Assembly: GCA_036251205.1 (NCBI GenBank)
Contig: CP133958.1
Coordinates: 744,001-808,000, forward strand
Source of the DNA: Orbaceae bacterium BiB
GTDB taxonomy: Bacteria > Pseudomonadota > Gammaproteobacteria > Enterobacterales > Orbaceae
Direction of reading: 5' to 3'
DNA length: 64,000 nucleotides
The notes beneath the pieces are model-generated. The model saw nothing but the letters and a program-made list of their open reading frames with translations. It was not told the origin of the DNA and did no database searches. A program made the translations under genes and the position numbers. Numbering within the stretch: the first letter of the stretch is position 1; the number at the start of each line of letters is the position of its first letter. This document shows positions 9,271-17,456 of this stretch, piece by piece.

Positions 9271-10005
9271 ATGATGAATAATGTACTACATATTATTCCT
9301 GCTTTAGCCGATAACTATATTTGGCTGATAGAAAATCAGCACCAGCAAGTGGTCATTATTGATCCCGGCACAGCAGCACCTGTCATTGAATATTTATCTC
9401 ATAAACAATTAACGCCAGCGGGTATTTTATTAACCCATCATCATAATGATCATATTGGCGGCGTGCTAGAACTACAAAAACAGTTTCCAGATTTATTAGT
9501 ATTTGGTCCAAGTGAAATTGATTTACCTATCACGAATATTTCATCACAATCAACAGTGACTATCTCGGATATGACATTTCAAATTATCCCAACTCCGGGA
9601 CATACTCTTGGTCACGTCAGTTACTATATGCAGCCTTATTTATTTTGTGGTGATACACTCTTTTCTGCTGGCTGTGGGCGTATTTTTGAAGGAACGTATC
9701 GGCAAATGTTTAACTCACTAGTACAGTTAAGTTTACTGCCCAATGATACGATTATTTGCCCGGCTCATGAATACACCTTAAGTAACCTCAAATTTGCACA
9801 CCATTTAGTTCCTCACGATCAAGATATTATTAACTATTATCAACAAATAGAAAATCAGGTCATCACACTACCCACAACATTAGCAAGAGAGAAAAAAATA
9901 AACTTATTTTTGCGTTGTGATAATCTTGAATTACAACAACAATTCGACTGTGATACGCCATTAAAACTATTTCAATTTTTTAGAATACAAAAGGACTCTT
10001 TTTAA
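9271..10005 (+). CDS. gloB: Hydroxyacylglutathione hydrolase (glyoxalase II)
   Basis: GloB hydrolyses S-D-lactoylglutathione to D-lactate and glutathione, completing methylglyoxal detoxification. The 244-residue protein is a metallo-beta-lactamase fold enzyme. The metal-binding motif THHHNDHIGG lies near residues 54-63, further ligands are in PTPGHTLGHVSYY and FCGDTLFSAGCGR, and PAHEYTLSNLKFA is the glutathione-contact region typical of the family. It lies 34 bp after rnhA and only 2 bp before mltD, so gloB and mltD are probably cotranscribed. Confidence 0.95.
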   Translation: MMNNVLHIIPALADNYIWLIENQHQQVVIIDPGTAAPVIEYLSHKQLTPAGILLTHHHNDHIGGVLELQKQFPDLLVFGPSEIDLPITNISSQSTVTISDMTFQIIPTPGHTLGHVSYYMQPYLFCGDTLFSAGCGRIFEGTYRQMFNSLVQLSLLPNDTIICPAHEYTLSNLKFAHHLVPHDQDIINYYQQIENQVITLPTTLAREKKINLFLRCDNLELQQQFDCDTPLKLFQFFRIQKDSF

Positions 10006-10007
10006 GA

Positions 10008-11297
10008 ATGAGCATTAGCAGCAAATTACGTAATCATAAAACTAGCTTAGTAGCTGTGCTATTATTAGCCGTGTTAGCAACCGGCTGTCAAACAACAAAA
10101 TCAGCTAAATCATTTGCTAAGTCTATTGATGAAAAAAAATTACAAACATCATTAGTCAGTGGGGATTCCCAAAAAATAACCCAAGATCCTTGGTCATTTA
10201 TTCAAAATCAATTACAGATTGAAATTCCAGATAATAAACGAATTGTCACTGAAAAAGATAAATTAATCAAAAATAAGTTATCGCTAGAGACAAATGTATT
10301 ACGTTCAGAACCGTATATTTATTATATTCTTAATCAATTAAATGAACGCAATATGCCAGTAGAACTGGCTTTAGTTCCACTGATTGAGAGTGCTTATAAT
10401 CCCTTAGCAACCTCTTATGCAAAAGCAGCTGGCCTCTGGCAAATTGTTCCAATTACCGCTGAGCAATATGGTTTAACCAAAAATAGTTGGTATGATCCAA
10501 GAAGAGATCTGATTGAGTCAACCGATACAGCTATTAATCTTTTACAATACTTAAATCAACAATTTGAAGGCGATTGGTTACTCACTTTAGCGGCTTACAA
10601 TGCGGGTGAAGGTCGCGTTAAAAGAGCAATTGCTTGGAATAAATCTAAAGGTCTACCCACTAATTTTTGGGCGCTAAATCTACCAAAAGAAACAATGCAA
10701 TATATACCAAAATTTTTAGCTATCACTGATATTATTAGAAATAACAATCAATATAATATTGTCTTACCTAATTGTGAATATGAAAATTCATTAGTGAGAC
10801 TCGATCTCTCTAAACAAATTAGTTTAGAGAAAATTGCTGAATATTCAGGTATATCGATGGATGAATTACTGGAATATAATGCTGGATACCTCAAAAAAGT
10901 AGTAAAAGGCCCTTACCATTTATTCATTCCGGCAAATTACGCTCAAACGCTTTACCAAAAACTGCAAGCATCGAATTTGACCGATTCTCAAATAATCGAT
11001 TTACTTCAACTCGAAGATGGACCAATTGAATCAAAATATAACTATTTTAATGCTAATTTAACTAATACAAAATACGTTAATATTACCGATAGAGATATTC
11101 GATTCTATGAAAAAGAACACAAACGTTATAGTCAAATTGTTCACCAAATAAAATCAGGTGATAATTTGTCATCAATTGCCAAAAAATATAATGTTAAAAT
11201 AAGCGATATTGTGAAATGGAATAAAATTCAAAACCCGCACAAGCTGAAATTAGGTGATAAATTAAAAATCGAAATTAAAAATGGTAGCTCATCATAA
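10008..11297 (+). CDS. mltD: Membrane-bound lytic murein transglycosylase D
   Basis: MltD cleaves the glycan strands of peptidoglycan with formation of 1,6-anhydromuramic ends. The N-terminus is a lipoprotein signal (LLLAVLATGC, acylated Cys near residue 27), so the enzyme is envelope-anchored. The SLT catalytic domain contains LVPLIESAYNP with the catalytic Glu, followed by AAGLWQIVPITAEQYGL and LAAYNAGEGRV. One clear LysM repeat lies at the C-terminus (HQIKSGDNLSSIAKKYNV) and a weaker LysM-like stretch near residues 262-305. At 429 residues it is a little shorter than the 452-residue E. coli protein. The gene starts 2 bp after gloB. Confidence 0.95.
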   Translation: MSISSKLRNHKTSLVAVLLLAVLATGCQTTKSAKSFAKSIDEKKLQTSLVSGDSQKITQDPWSFIQNQLQIEIPDNKRIVTEKDKLIKNKLSLETNVLRSEPYIYYILNQLNERNMPVELALVPLIESAYNPLATSYAKAAGLWQIVPITAEQYGLTKNSWYDPRRDLIESTDTAINLLQYLNQQFEGDWLLTLAAYNAGEGRVKRAIAWNKSKGLPTNFWALNLPKETMQYIPKFLAITDIIRNNNQYNIVLPNCEYENSLVRLDLSKQISLEKIAEYSGISMDELLEYNAGYLKKVVKGPYHLFIPANYAQTLYQKLQASNLTDSQIIDLLQLEDGPIESKYNYFNANLTNTKYVNITDRDIRFYEKEHKRYSQIVHQIKSGDNLSSIAKKYNVKISDIVKWNKIQNPHKLKLGDKLKIEIKNGSSS

Positions 11298-11314
11298 TCG
11301 ATAAATAGTTTTTT

Positions 11315-11346
11315 AATCAGGGAAAGATAGTATGCTTCCCCTGATT
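11315..11346 (+). terminator. Hairpin between mltD and yafD
   Basis: AATCAGGGAAAG and CTTCCCCTGATT form a 12 bp stem with one mismatch and an 8-base loop between two convergent genes. The following bases (ATTTATTA) are only moderately T-rich, so it is a weak plus-strand terminator candidate. Confidence 0.5.
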
Positions 11347-11391
11347 ATTTATTAATATTAACCAAGAGTAATCGGTAACAAATCACGAAAG

Positions 11392-12183
11392 TTATTCAAA
11401 TAAAAAATTTACTAACAGCGGATTATGATCAGAAGCTAGAGTATGAATAATTTCCGCCTTTTCAATTTTTAGACCTCGATAAAATACAAAATCAAGTGGT
11501 CGTCCCATAAACGTTTTACGGATATCTGTAGTAAAATTTACCGGTTTCAAATTGATTTTACGAATCAGATGGTAAACCAAATGTAGCCGCTGCCGACTCC
11601 AGGCATTAAAATCCCCAGCCAGAATTACGGGGCCCTGATGTGTTTCTAATTGATTTAACAACATTCTGATTTGTTGATGGTAAATTTTCACCCCAAAACT
11701 AAAATTAACCGCATGAATATTGGCGACCAATAATGTTTTTGTTGTATTAGGTAATGAATATTCAGTAATAAGTGCAGATTTTGGGATCCTAATTAATGGT
11801 TCTTTCTCTTTAAACGGAATGACACTAATCGGAAGAGAATTCGCAATTGTCATTACGCCAGCATAAATATCATTAAATGAATAAGCAGGAACATGATCAG
11901 CAATTTTATTATTTCGACTAATAAAATTTAATAATTGCGGAGTTGTTTGTGCCTCTTGTAGCAAGATTAGCGCGGAATCATCAATGTATTGCTTTAAAAC
12001 CGTTAAACTATCGGCACGTTTTTGTTTAAAAATATTCCAAACTAAAATATTTAATTGATTCGATGTAATTAACGGCTTAGTGACTAAAATATGCTGATTG
12101 GGCTCAATAAGCTCAACAAGATTATCCCCCTGATAACGAATAACGTAATCATGGTCAGATAATAATCCGATAAACTTCTTCAT
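11392..12183 (-). CDS. yafD: Endonuclease/exonuclease/phosphatase family protein (YafD-like)
   Basis: The 263-residue protein has the exonuclease-endonuclease-phosphatase (EEP) fold. The visible motifs are NILVWNIFKQKR, LILLQEAQTT with the metal-binding Glu, VILAGDFNAW with the Asp-x-Asn pair, and LASDHNPLLV with the terminal Asp-His. E. coli YafD sits in the same neighbourhood (gloB, mltD, rnhA), which supports the name. The substrate is unknown. It lies 23 bp after gshA on the same strand and probably shares its transcript. Confidence 0.8.
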   Translation of the reverse strand: MKKFIGLLSDHDYVIRYQGDNLVELIEPNQHILVTKPLITSNQLNILVWNIFKQKRADSLTVLKQYIDDSALILLQEAQTTPQLLNFISRNNKIADHVPAYSFNDIYAGVMTIANSLPISVIPFKEKEPLIRIPKSALITEYSLPNTTKTLLVANIHAVNFSFGVKIYHQQIRMLLNQLETHQGPVILAGDFNAWSRQRLHLVYHLIRKINLKPVNFTTDIRKTFMGRPLDFVFYRGLKIEKAEIIHTLASDHNPLLVNFLFE

Positions 12184-12206
12184 ATTAAGCCCTTATCGAT
12201 CAGTTT

Positions 12207-13766
12207 TTACTGATTTACCTGTTTTATATATTCATCAAATGATAAGGTTTGCTTTTGCTCTTTCATCTGTTGTTTAGCTACGGATTGATTACGTTGATAA
12301 ATAAAATCACCATCAGTTAAAACCTGTAGAGGCTCGGCATTCAATTGTTGCTTATATTGTTTAGCTAATGCTAATCCAAATTTAGACGTGCCCATATCAC
12401 TAATCGCTTGTAATGTGCGCGCAGATAGCGTCAATTCAGGATCATCAAACATGGTATCTAATCGTTCACACACTTTACGATAACTTTTTTGTGCATCTTT
12501 ATGATCAAGAACATCGGCGACTCGTAATAAATCTTTAAATAATTCATGACCAACTTTTGCCAGAGGCTCTTGATAGCTACCACAGCCCATACTAATTACT
12601 TGTCCTGGTTTACGCCCTTCCATAATTACGCGGTTCCAATTGACTTTAGTACATTGTAGCTCTTCACTACTCATTTCTGGTGCTGGTGCAAGCGCACACC
12701 AAATCAAGAAGAGATCAACAAAACGAATCTGATCTTCCGTAATACCGATAGGTGAAAATGGGTTAATATCGAGCGATCGGACCTCAATATATTCAATGCC
12801 ACCGCGTAATAATGCTGAAGATGGTGTTTCATCTCTCTTCGGTACCCGTTTTGGTCTAATCGGTGCGTAAAACTCATTTTCAATTTGTAGAATATTATCA
12901 TTAATCTGTCGATAATGGCCGTCAACTTTAATGCCTAGCTTAGCAAACTCAGCTGATTTAGTATGCGTTGCTCGTCTTAACCCTTCGACATAAGTGTCTA
13001 AATCATTAAAGGTAATGCCAAGCTGTTTTTGAGCATTATTCGTATAACCAATGTCACTTAAACGTAACGAGGTTGCATAAGGTAGATAACAACTACCATT
13101 GGTCTGTTTGTTAAACTCTTGTAACTTTTGTGGATCTTTAATAAATGAACCACACACTGATGGTGATGCGCCAAATAGATAAGGAATTACCCAACCAAAA
13201 CGGTAGTAGTTACGAATAATACGAAAATAACCAGCCGAGATGACATCTTTATCTTCCTCACCATTTTTAATACCATCTCTTGCCTGCCAAAATGCCATTG
13301 GTAAAGAAAAGTTATAATGAACCCCTGAAATGGTTTGCATCATTGCACCATAACGATTCTTTAAACCTTGTCGATAAAGAGTTTTTAGTAATCCTTCATT
13401 TGATATTCCATATTGAGCTAAAATAATGTCATCTTCGCTATTAACGAAGCAAGGCATACTTAATGGCCACATGAGTTCATCTTTAATATTAACGTTGGCA
13501 TAACGGTGCAGATCTTTTAAAAAGGTCAGCATGTAATCAATATTAGTATTAACGGGAGTAATAAACTCAAGCATTGGCTCAGCAAAGTCAGTTGTTATCC
13601 AAGGATGAGTTAAAGCAGAACCGATTTCCGCAGGGAATGGCGTTTTTGATAAACTACCATCAGGTAAAATGCGTAATGTTTCACGCTCCAATCCTCGCTG
13701 AATCCCTTCTAAAATCGTATAATGCTTTTCTAGCCAAACTAATGCTTTTGATACGTCAGGAATCAA
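12207..13766 (-). CDS. gshA: Glutamate-cysteine ligase
   Basis: GshA joins L-glutamate and L-cysteine using ATP, the first and rate-limiting step of glutathione synthesis. The 519-residue protein matches the proteobacterial GshA type throughout ([68 protein letters not shown]). The start is a TTG codon at 13766-13764, set by a strong GGAGG six bases upstream. The E. coli gene also begins with UUG, so an inefficient start may be conserved. Glyoxalase II (gloB), which uses glutathione, lies nearby. yafD follows in the same direction. Confidence 0.96.
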   Translation of the reverse strand: MIPDVSKALVWLEKHYTILEGIQRGLERETLRILPDGSLSKTPFPAEIGSALTHPWITTDFAEPMLEFITPVNTNIDYMLTFLKDLHRYANVNIKDELMWPLSMPCFVNSEDDIILAQYGISNEGLLKTLYRQGLKNRYGAMMQTISGVHYNFSLPMAFWQARDGIKNGEEDKDVISAGYFRIIRNYYRFGWVIPYLFGASPSVCGSFIKDPQKLQEFNKQTNGSCYLPYATSLRLSDIGYTNNAQKQLGITFNDLDTYVEGLRRATHTKSAEFAKLGIKVDGHYRQINDNILQIENEFYAPIRPKRVPKRDETPSSALLRGGIEYIEVRSLDINPFSPIGITEDQIRFVDLFLIWCALAPAPEMSSEELQCTKVNWNRVIMEGRKPGQVISMGCGSYQEPLAKVGHELFKDLLRVADVLDHKDAQKSYRKVCERLDTMFDDPELTLSARTLQAISDMGTSKFGLALAKQYKQQLNAEPLQVLTDGDFIYQRNQSVAKQQMKEQKQTLSFDEYIKQVNQ

Positions 13767-13868
13767 AATAACCTCCGCCTAATACTACGTTACTTAGAAC
13801 TTTTATTTATCATACCATAACTTTATTCGCTTGTTATATTACCCATGGTTATAAAAGTTTATATAAAT

Positions 13869-14558
13869 TTATGCTACTGCATGTAACGCCGCATATTGCG
13901 CATGAATAAGGCTGGTATCAAATAATGGAATAGCTGTATCTTGTTGTTTTACTAATAAACCGATTTCAGTGCAGCCGAGAATAACGCCCTGAGCACCTTG
14001 AGTGGCTAATTTATCAATAATAGTTAGGAATGCGGTTTTAGACGCAGCATTGATTGTCCCTAAACATAACTCATCATAAATAACATTATTGATTAACATT
14101 CGATCATCGGGCTCAGGAATGATTACCTCGATACCGTTATCGATAATAATTTTTTTATAAAAATCCTGTTCCATCGTATATTTTGTCCCTAATAATGCAA
14201 CTTTACTAATCTGCTGCTTATGTAGAGCAACAGCAGTAGTTTCGGCTATATGGACAATTGGGATACTGATGTGAGCCTGTATATCTGCAACGACTTTATG
14301 CATCGTATTTGTACAAATCACAATGAAATCAGCACCTGCCTTTTGTAAACTCTGCGCGGCATTAGCAAGAATTTTAGCGCTTTTATCCCATTCACCTTTT
14401 GCTTGGCACTGCTCTATTTCATAAAAATCGACACTATATAAAATAGATTTAGCTGAATGTAAACCACCTAACTGTTGTTTAATAACTTGATTAATTATTT
14501 GGTAATAGGTAACGGTACTTTCCCAACTCATACCGCCAATTAATCCAATAGTTTTCAT
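13869..14558 (-). CDS. Aspartate/glutamate racemase family protein
   Basis: The 229-residue protein belongs to the cofactor-independent Asp/Glu racemase family. The two catalytic cysteines are visible in VICTNTMHKV and GVILGCTEIGLLV, and the N-terminus GLIGGMSWESTVTYY is typical of the YgeA branch (broad-spectrum amino-acid racemase). The start codon overlaps the stop of rlmC by 4 bp, so translation is coupled, although no functional link to rRNA methylation is obvious. The exact amino-acid substrate cannot be told from sequence. Confidence 0.88.
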   Translation of the reverse strand: MKTIGLIGGMSWESTVTYYQIINQVIKQQLGGLHSAKSILYSVDFYEIEQCQAKGEWDKSAKILANAAQSLQKAGADFIVICTNTMHKVVADIQAHISIPIVHIAETTAVALHKQQISKVALLGTKYTMEQDFYKKIIIDNGIEVIIPEPDDRMLINNVIYDELCLGTINAASKTAFLTIIDKLATQGAQGVILGCTEIGLLVKQQDTAIPLFDTSLIHAQYAALHAVA

Positions 14559-15691
14559 CTGAAGAGTTCCTTAGTTGTTTTTAGTAAAACAAGAATTTCC
14601 ATATGCTCAGTATGCGGGAACATATCAAATAATTGTACACGTTCAATTGTGTAATTCGTAAAATAGGTTAAATCGGTTGCTAAACTATGCAAGTTACAAC
14701 TGGAATATAAAATATAATTAGGTGACATCTGCTGCAAATAAATAGCAAGTTCACTACCTAAACCACGGCGTGGTGGATTGACTAGCACTAATTCGGGTTT
14801 AGGTTGCCCTTCTGAAAGTGAAAACTGAGTCGCATCTAATGATTGAAAAGTAATTTTCTCATAATTTAGTAAGTTCGCTGAACGTTTAGCGCAAGCAATA
14901 GCCTGAGGATTAATTTCAATACCCGTTAATTGTCTTTCAGGCGTAATACAATGCAATCCAAATCCACCTACACCACAAAACAGATCCCAAATAGAGTGAA
15001 TAGCTAATGGCGCTAACCAGTGTTGTGCCGTAGCATACAATTGACTCGCTACTGCCGTATTTGTTTGAAAAAAGCTACCTGTTTGAATAAAAAGAGGTAC
15101 ATGATTAAGCTGGACTGATAATTGCTGCTGTGATGTTAAAATAAATTCTTGTTCACCTTCTAAAATAGCCGCATGTTCAGGTTGAATATTTATAGAGATA
15201 ACCGAAAGTTGAGGTAACGTTTCCTGTATATGATCAATGGCTTTTGTGATTTTATCGCGCTCTTTTTCTGAACGTAAAACTATCCTCAGCATAAACTGAT
15301 TATCGGCCTGCGTTAATATAATAAATTTTAGTTCGCCTTTTTTGCGATTAATATTATAAGGAACAAGCTGTAATTGCTTAATCAAATCTTTGACTTGATA
15401 TAATGTCGAGGACATAGTCGATGAATAGAGTGGGCAATCACATAAATCGATAGGAACCCCATCAGTCATAATGCCTAAAATGGGACGCTCTACTGTCCCT
15501 AAAACGGCCATTTTTGCTTTATTTCGAAATGCTTTTTCAGGACTAGTGACAGGAGGCAAAACTGATTTAATATTAAACGAACGTAATTTGTCAGCTAATA
15601 GCTGCTGTTTATCCGCAATCTGTTCATCATAAGATTTAGCTATCCATTGGCAAGATAGGCATTGTTTATTTTGGTAATAAGAACATTTCAT
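14555..15691 (-). CDS. rlmC: 23S rRNA (uracil-747-C5)-methyltransferase RlmC
   Basis: RlmC methylates U747 of 23S rRNA with S-adenosylmethionine. The 378-residue protein (375 in E. coli) has the N-terminal iron-sulfur cluster cysteines in CSYYQNKQCLSCQW and CDCPLYS, the SAM-binding segment WDLFCGVGGFGLHC, and the catalytic loop LYSSCNLHSLA with the nucleophilic Cys. The segments FRNKAKMAVLG and GSFFQTNTAVASQLY separate it from RlmD. It overlaps the racemase gene downstream. Confidence 0.93.
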   Translation of the reverse strand: MKCSYYQNKQCLSCQWIAKSYDEQIADKQQLLADKLRSFNIKSVLPPVTSPEKAFRNKAKMAVLGTVERPILGIMTDGVPIDLCDCPLYSSTMSSTLYQVKDLIKQLQLVPYNINRKKGELKFIILTQADNQFMLRIVLRSEKERDKITKAIDHIQETLPQLSVISINIQPEHAAILEGEQEFILTSQQQLSVQLNHVPLFIQTGSFFQTNTAVASQLYATAQHWLAPLAIHSIWDLFCGVGGFGLHCITPERQLTGIEINPQAIACAKRSANLLNYEKITFQSLDATQFSLSEGQPKPELVLVNPPRRGLGSELAIYLQQMSPNYILYSSCNLHSLATDLTYFTNYTIERVQLFDMFPHTEHMEILVLLKTTKELFR

Positions 15692-15825
15692 TTCAATTAT
15701 TTACTTAAATAAAATCATAGGATTAAAAAAATATTAAAAATATTATTTTTTTATGGGAACTTCTAATTTTTTTGTTTGTCTTAATTAGTGCCACTGCGTT
15801 ATTTTATTTTTCATTTTATTCTTTT

Positions 15826-15853
15826 GCCATCTATTTTAGATGGCTTTTTTTTT
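15826..15853 (+). terminator. Orphan plus-strand terminator
   Basis: GCCATCTA and TAGATGGC form a perfect 8 bp stem with a TTT loop, followed by nine T. Both flanking genes lie on the minus strand, and on that strand the hairpin is followed by AAAAG, so it cannot serve them. It may end a short plus-strand RNA antisense to the 5' region of rlmC, or block read-through into the DMT transporter gene. Confidence 0.75.
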
Positions 15854-15871
15854 GTTTCATTGAACTGATTT

Positions 15872-16726
15872 TTAATTATGGTTATGCTTAGTTCGTTGTT
15901 GAATAATCAGTGATATAACAATAACAGAAGCTCCAATAATAAAACGTAACCAGTCAATCTGTTGCTGCCATATTACTACATTAACTAAGATTCCAACAGG
16001 AATAACTAAGTTATTCATTATTGCCAATATACCAGAATCGACTTTTGTTGCGCCATAATTCCACAGAAAATAACATAAACCAGAAGCAACAACCCCAAGC
16101 CAAATTAATATTAACCACTGAAAAGTGGTTGTTGGCAAATGCTGAAAACGACCAAATGCTAACCAACCAATAGTTGCAATAATTGCAGCGCCAACATATA
16201 CCCAAGCAAAAGCATAATGTTGCGGTAAATGATAAACTTCCATAATGCGTTTATAGCTGACTTGTCCAATAGCAAAAGAGATATTTGCCCCTTGAATCAA
16301 TATGAAGCCAAGTAAAAAATTAGCTGAAATATGATCATAACGAATAATTGCTGTACCAATCACCGCCAAAAGTGCGGTAAATAGATAACTTACTCTTAAT
16401 TTATGGCCTTGCAAAAGATCATAAATTAATGTGATATAAATTGGTGTAAAAATAGTAAAAAGAAGCAACTCTGGAACTGTAATATAGTTAAATGCATGAT
16501 AATAAAAAATATACATAATACCGAGTTGAAAAGCACCCACTAGCATAAGCAATAAGATTTGCTTAAGTGAAAAAATTTTAAACCGAATAAAGGGAAGAAA
16601 TACACATAATGCTAATAAAACCCTAACAAAAACAGCAAACCAGCTATCTACCTGACCACTTAAATAAACGCCGATTAAGCTAAATGACAATGACCAAACA
16701 ACCGTCACAATAAGCAAATAGATCAT
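15872..16726 (-). CDS. DMT-superfamily (EamA) transporter
   Basis: The 284-residue protein consists of about ten hydrophobic segments arranged as two EamA repeats, the pattern of drug/metabolite exporters such as YicL and RhaT relatives. The first repeat starts with the N-terminal VVWSLSFSLIG and the second near residue 140 with LGFILIQGANISFAIGQVSYKR. Substrates of this family include amino acids and metabolites and cannot be inferred here. The gene appears monocistronic, upstream of rlmC but separated by 180 bp. Confidence 0.85.
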   Translation of the reverse strand: MIYLLIVTVVWSLSFSLIGVYLSGQVDSWFAVFVRVLLALCVFLPFIRFKIFSLKQILLLMLVGAFQLGIMYIFYYHAFNYITVPELLLFTIFTPIYITLIYDLLQGHKLRVSYLFTALLAVIGTAIIRYDHISANFLLGFILIQGANISFAIGQVSYKRIMEVYHLPQHYAFAWVYVGAAIIATIGWLAFGRFQHLPTTTFQWLILIWLGVVASGLCYFLWNYGATKVDSGILAIMNNLVIPVGILVNVVIWQQQIDWLRFIIGASVIVISLIIQQRTKHNHN

Positions 16727-16784
16727 GACTATCCCTATGTATACAAAATAAATTCGGAGGAGTTTACATCTTTTTTGAAGTAAA

Positions 16785-16808
16785 AAAAACCCGCATATAG
16801 CGGATTTT
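16785..16808 (-). terminator. Terminator of the cold-shock gene
   Basis: On the minus strand AAAATCCGC and GCGGGTTTT form a stem with a short TATAT loop, followed by a T run. It is placed 25 bp after the stop codon. Confidence 0.85.
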
Positions 16809-16832
16809 CTTATTAAATTTGGTTAGCTTAGC

Positions 16833-17042
16833 TTACAGAACAACAACTTCTGCTGCTGCTGGACCGCGAGGACTATCTTGAATTGAAAATTCAACTTTTT
16901 GCCCTTCTGCTAATGTTTTAAAACCATCACCAGTAATTGCGGAGAAGTGAACGAATACATCTTTACTACCATCTGCTGGAGTGATAAAACCAAAACCTTT
17001 ACTTTCATTGAACCATTTAACTTGGCCAGTCTTCTTAGTCAT
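16833..17042 (-). CDS. Cold-shock-domain RNA chaperone (CspC/CspE type)
   Basis: The 69-residue protein is a single cold-shock domain. Both RNA-binding motifs are intact: the RNP1-like KGFGFIT and the RNP2-like VFVHFSAI. It is close to E. coli CspC and CspE ([19 protein letters not shown]), which are constitutively expressed antiterminators and mRNA stabilisers rather than strictly cold-induced proteins. The gene has its own terminator. About 275 bp upstream of the start lies a perfect FNR-type box (17317-17330), so the transcript may have a long leader. Confidence 0.93.
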   Translation of the reverse strand: MTKKTGQVKWFNESKGFGFITPADGSKDVFVHFSAITGDGFKTLAEGQKVEFSIQDSPRGPAAAEVVVL

Positions 17043-17316
17043 TATTAAGTTTCCTAAAAAATTAATTTTCTTGCCTACTGCGGCTGTTTAAGACTACAAC
17101 ACTGCCAACTCAGTAAAAAACATAAGAAACGTAATAAATCATAAAGTATACAACTGAAATTACATTTTAAATCTTAATGCTACAACAAAGTTAATTCTGT
17201 GTCATAAATCTCGTTATTATTACCTCATATATCGTTGACATAATCAAGTAAATAATCATAATTTTAATGACATTGCTCACAGTTTTTATTTGTTTTTATT
17301 AAAATTGCACAATTAT

Positions 17317-17330
17317 TTGATCTATATCAA
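17317..17330. promoter_or_regulatory. FNR-type box
   Basis: TTGAT-CTAT-ATCAA matches the FNR consensus TTGAT-N4-ATCAA without a mismatch. The only gene that could be driven from it is the cold-shock gene on the minus strand; the hydrolase gene ends at 17457 and points the same way. An AT-rich -10-like stretch lies about 25-30 bp downstream on the minus strand. Activity is untested. Confidence 0.5.
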
Positions 17331-17456
17331 ATATTTTACCTATAAAATACCTAACAAAAGTTTACAATTCATTTGCACTGATTAAAATACAACCAAAAAA
17401 GGATGAATATATCACTCATATTTATACTAAAAAATAATTAAAATAGTGTATTAATT

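Noticed and set aside
15724-15878. Hydrophobic open frame of about 47 codons on the plus strand before the DMT gene
   Set aside because: It lacks an ATG, GTG or convincing TTG start and a ribosome binding site. Its hydrophobic composition follows from the T-rich sequence, including the terminator T run.
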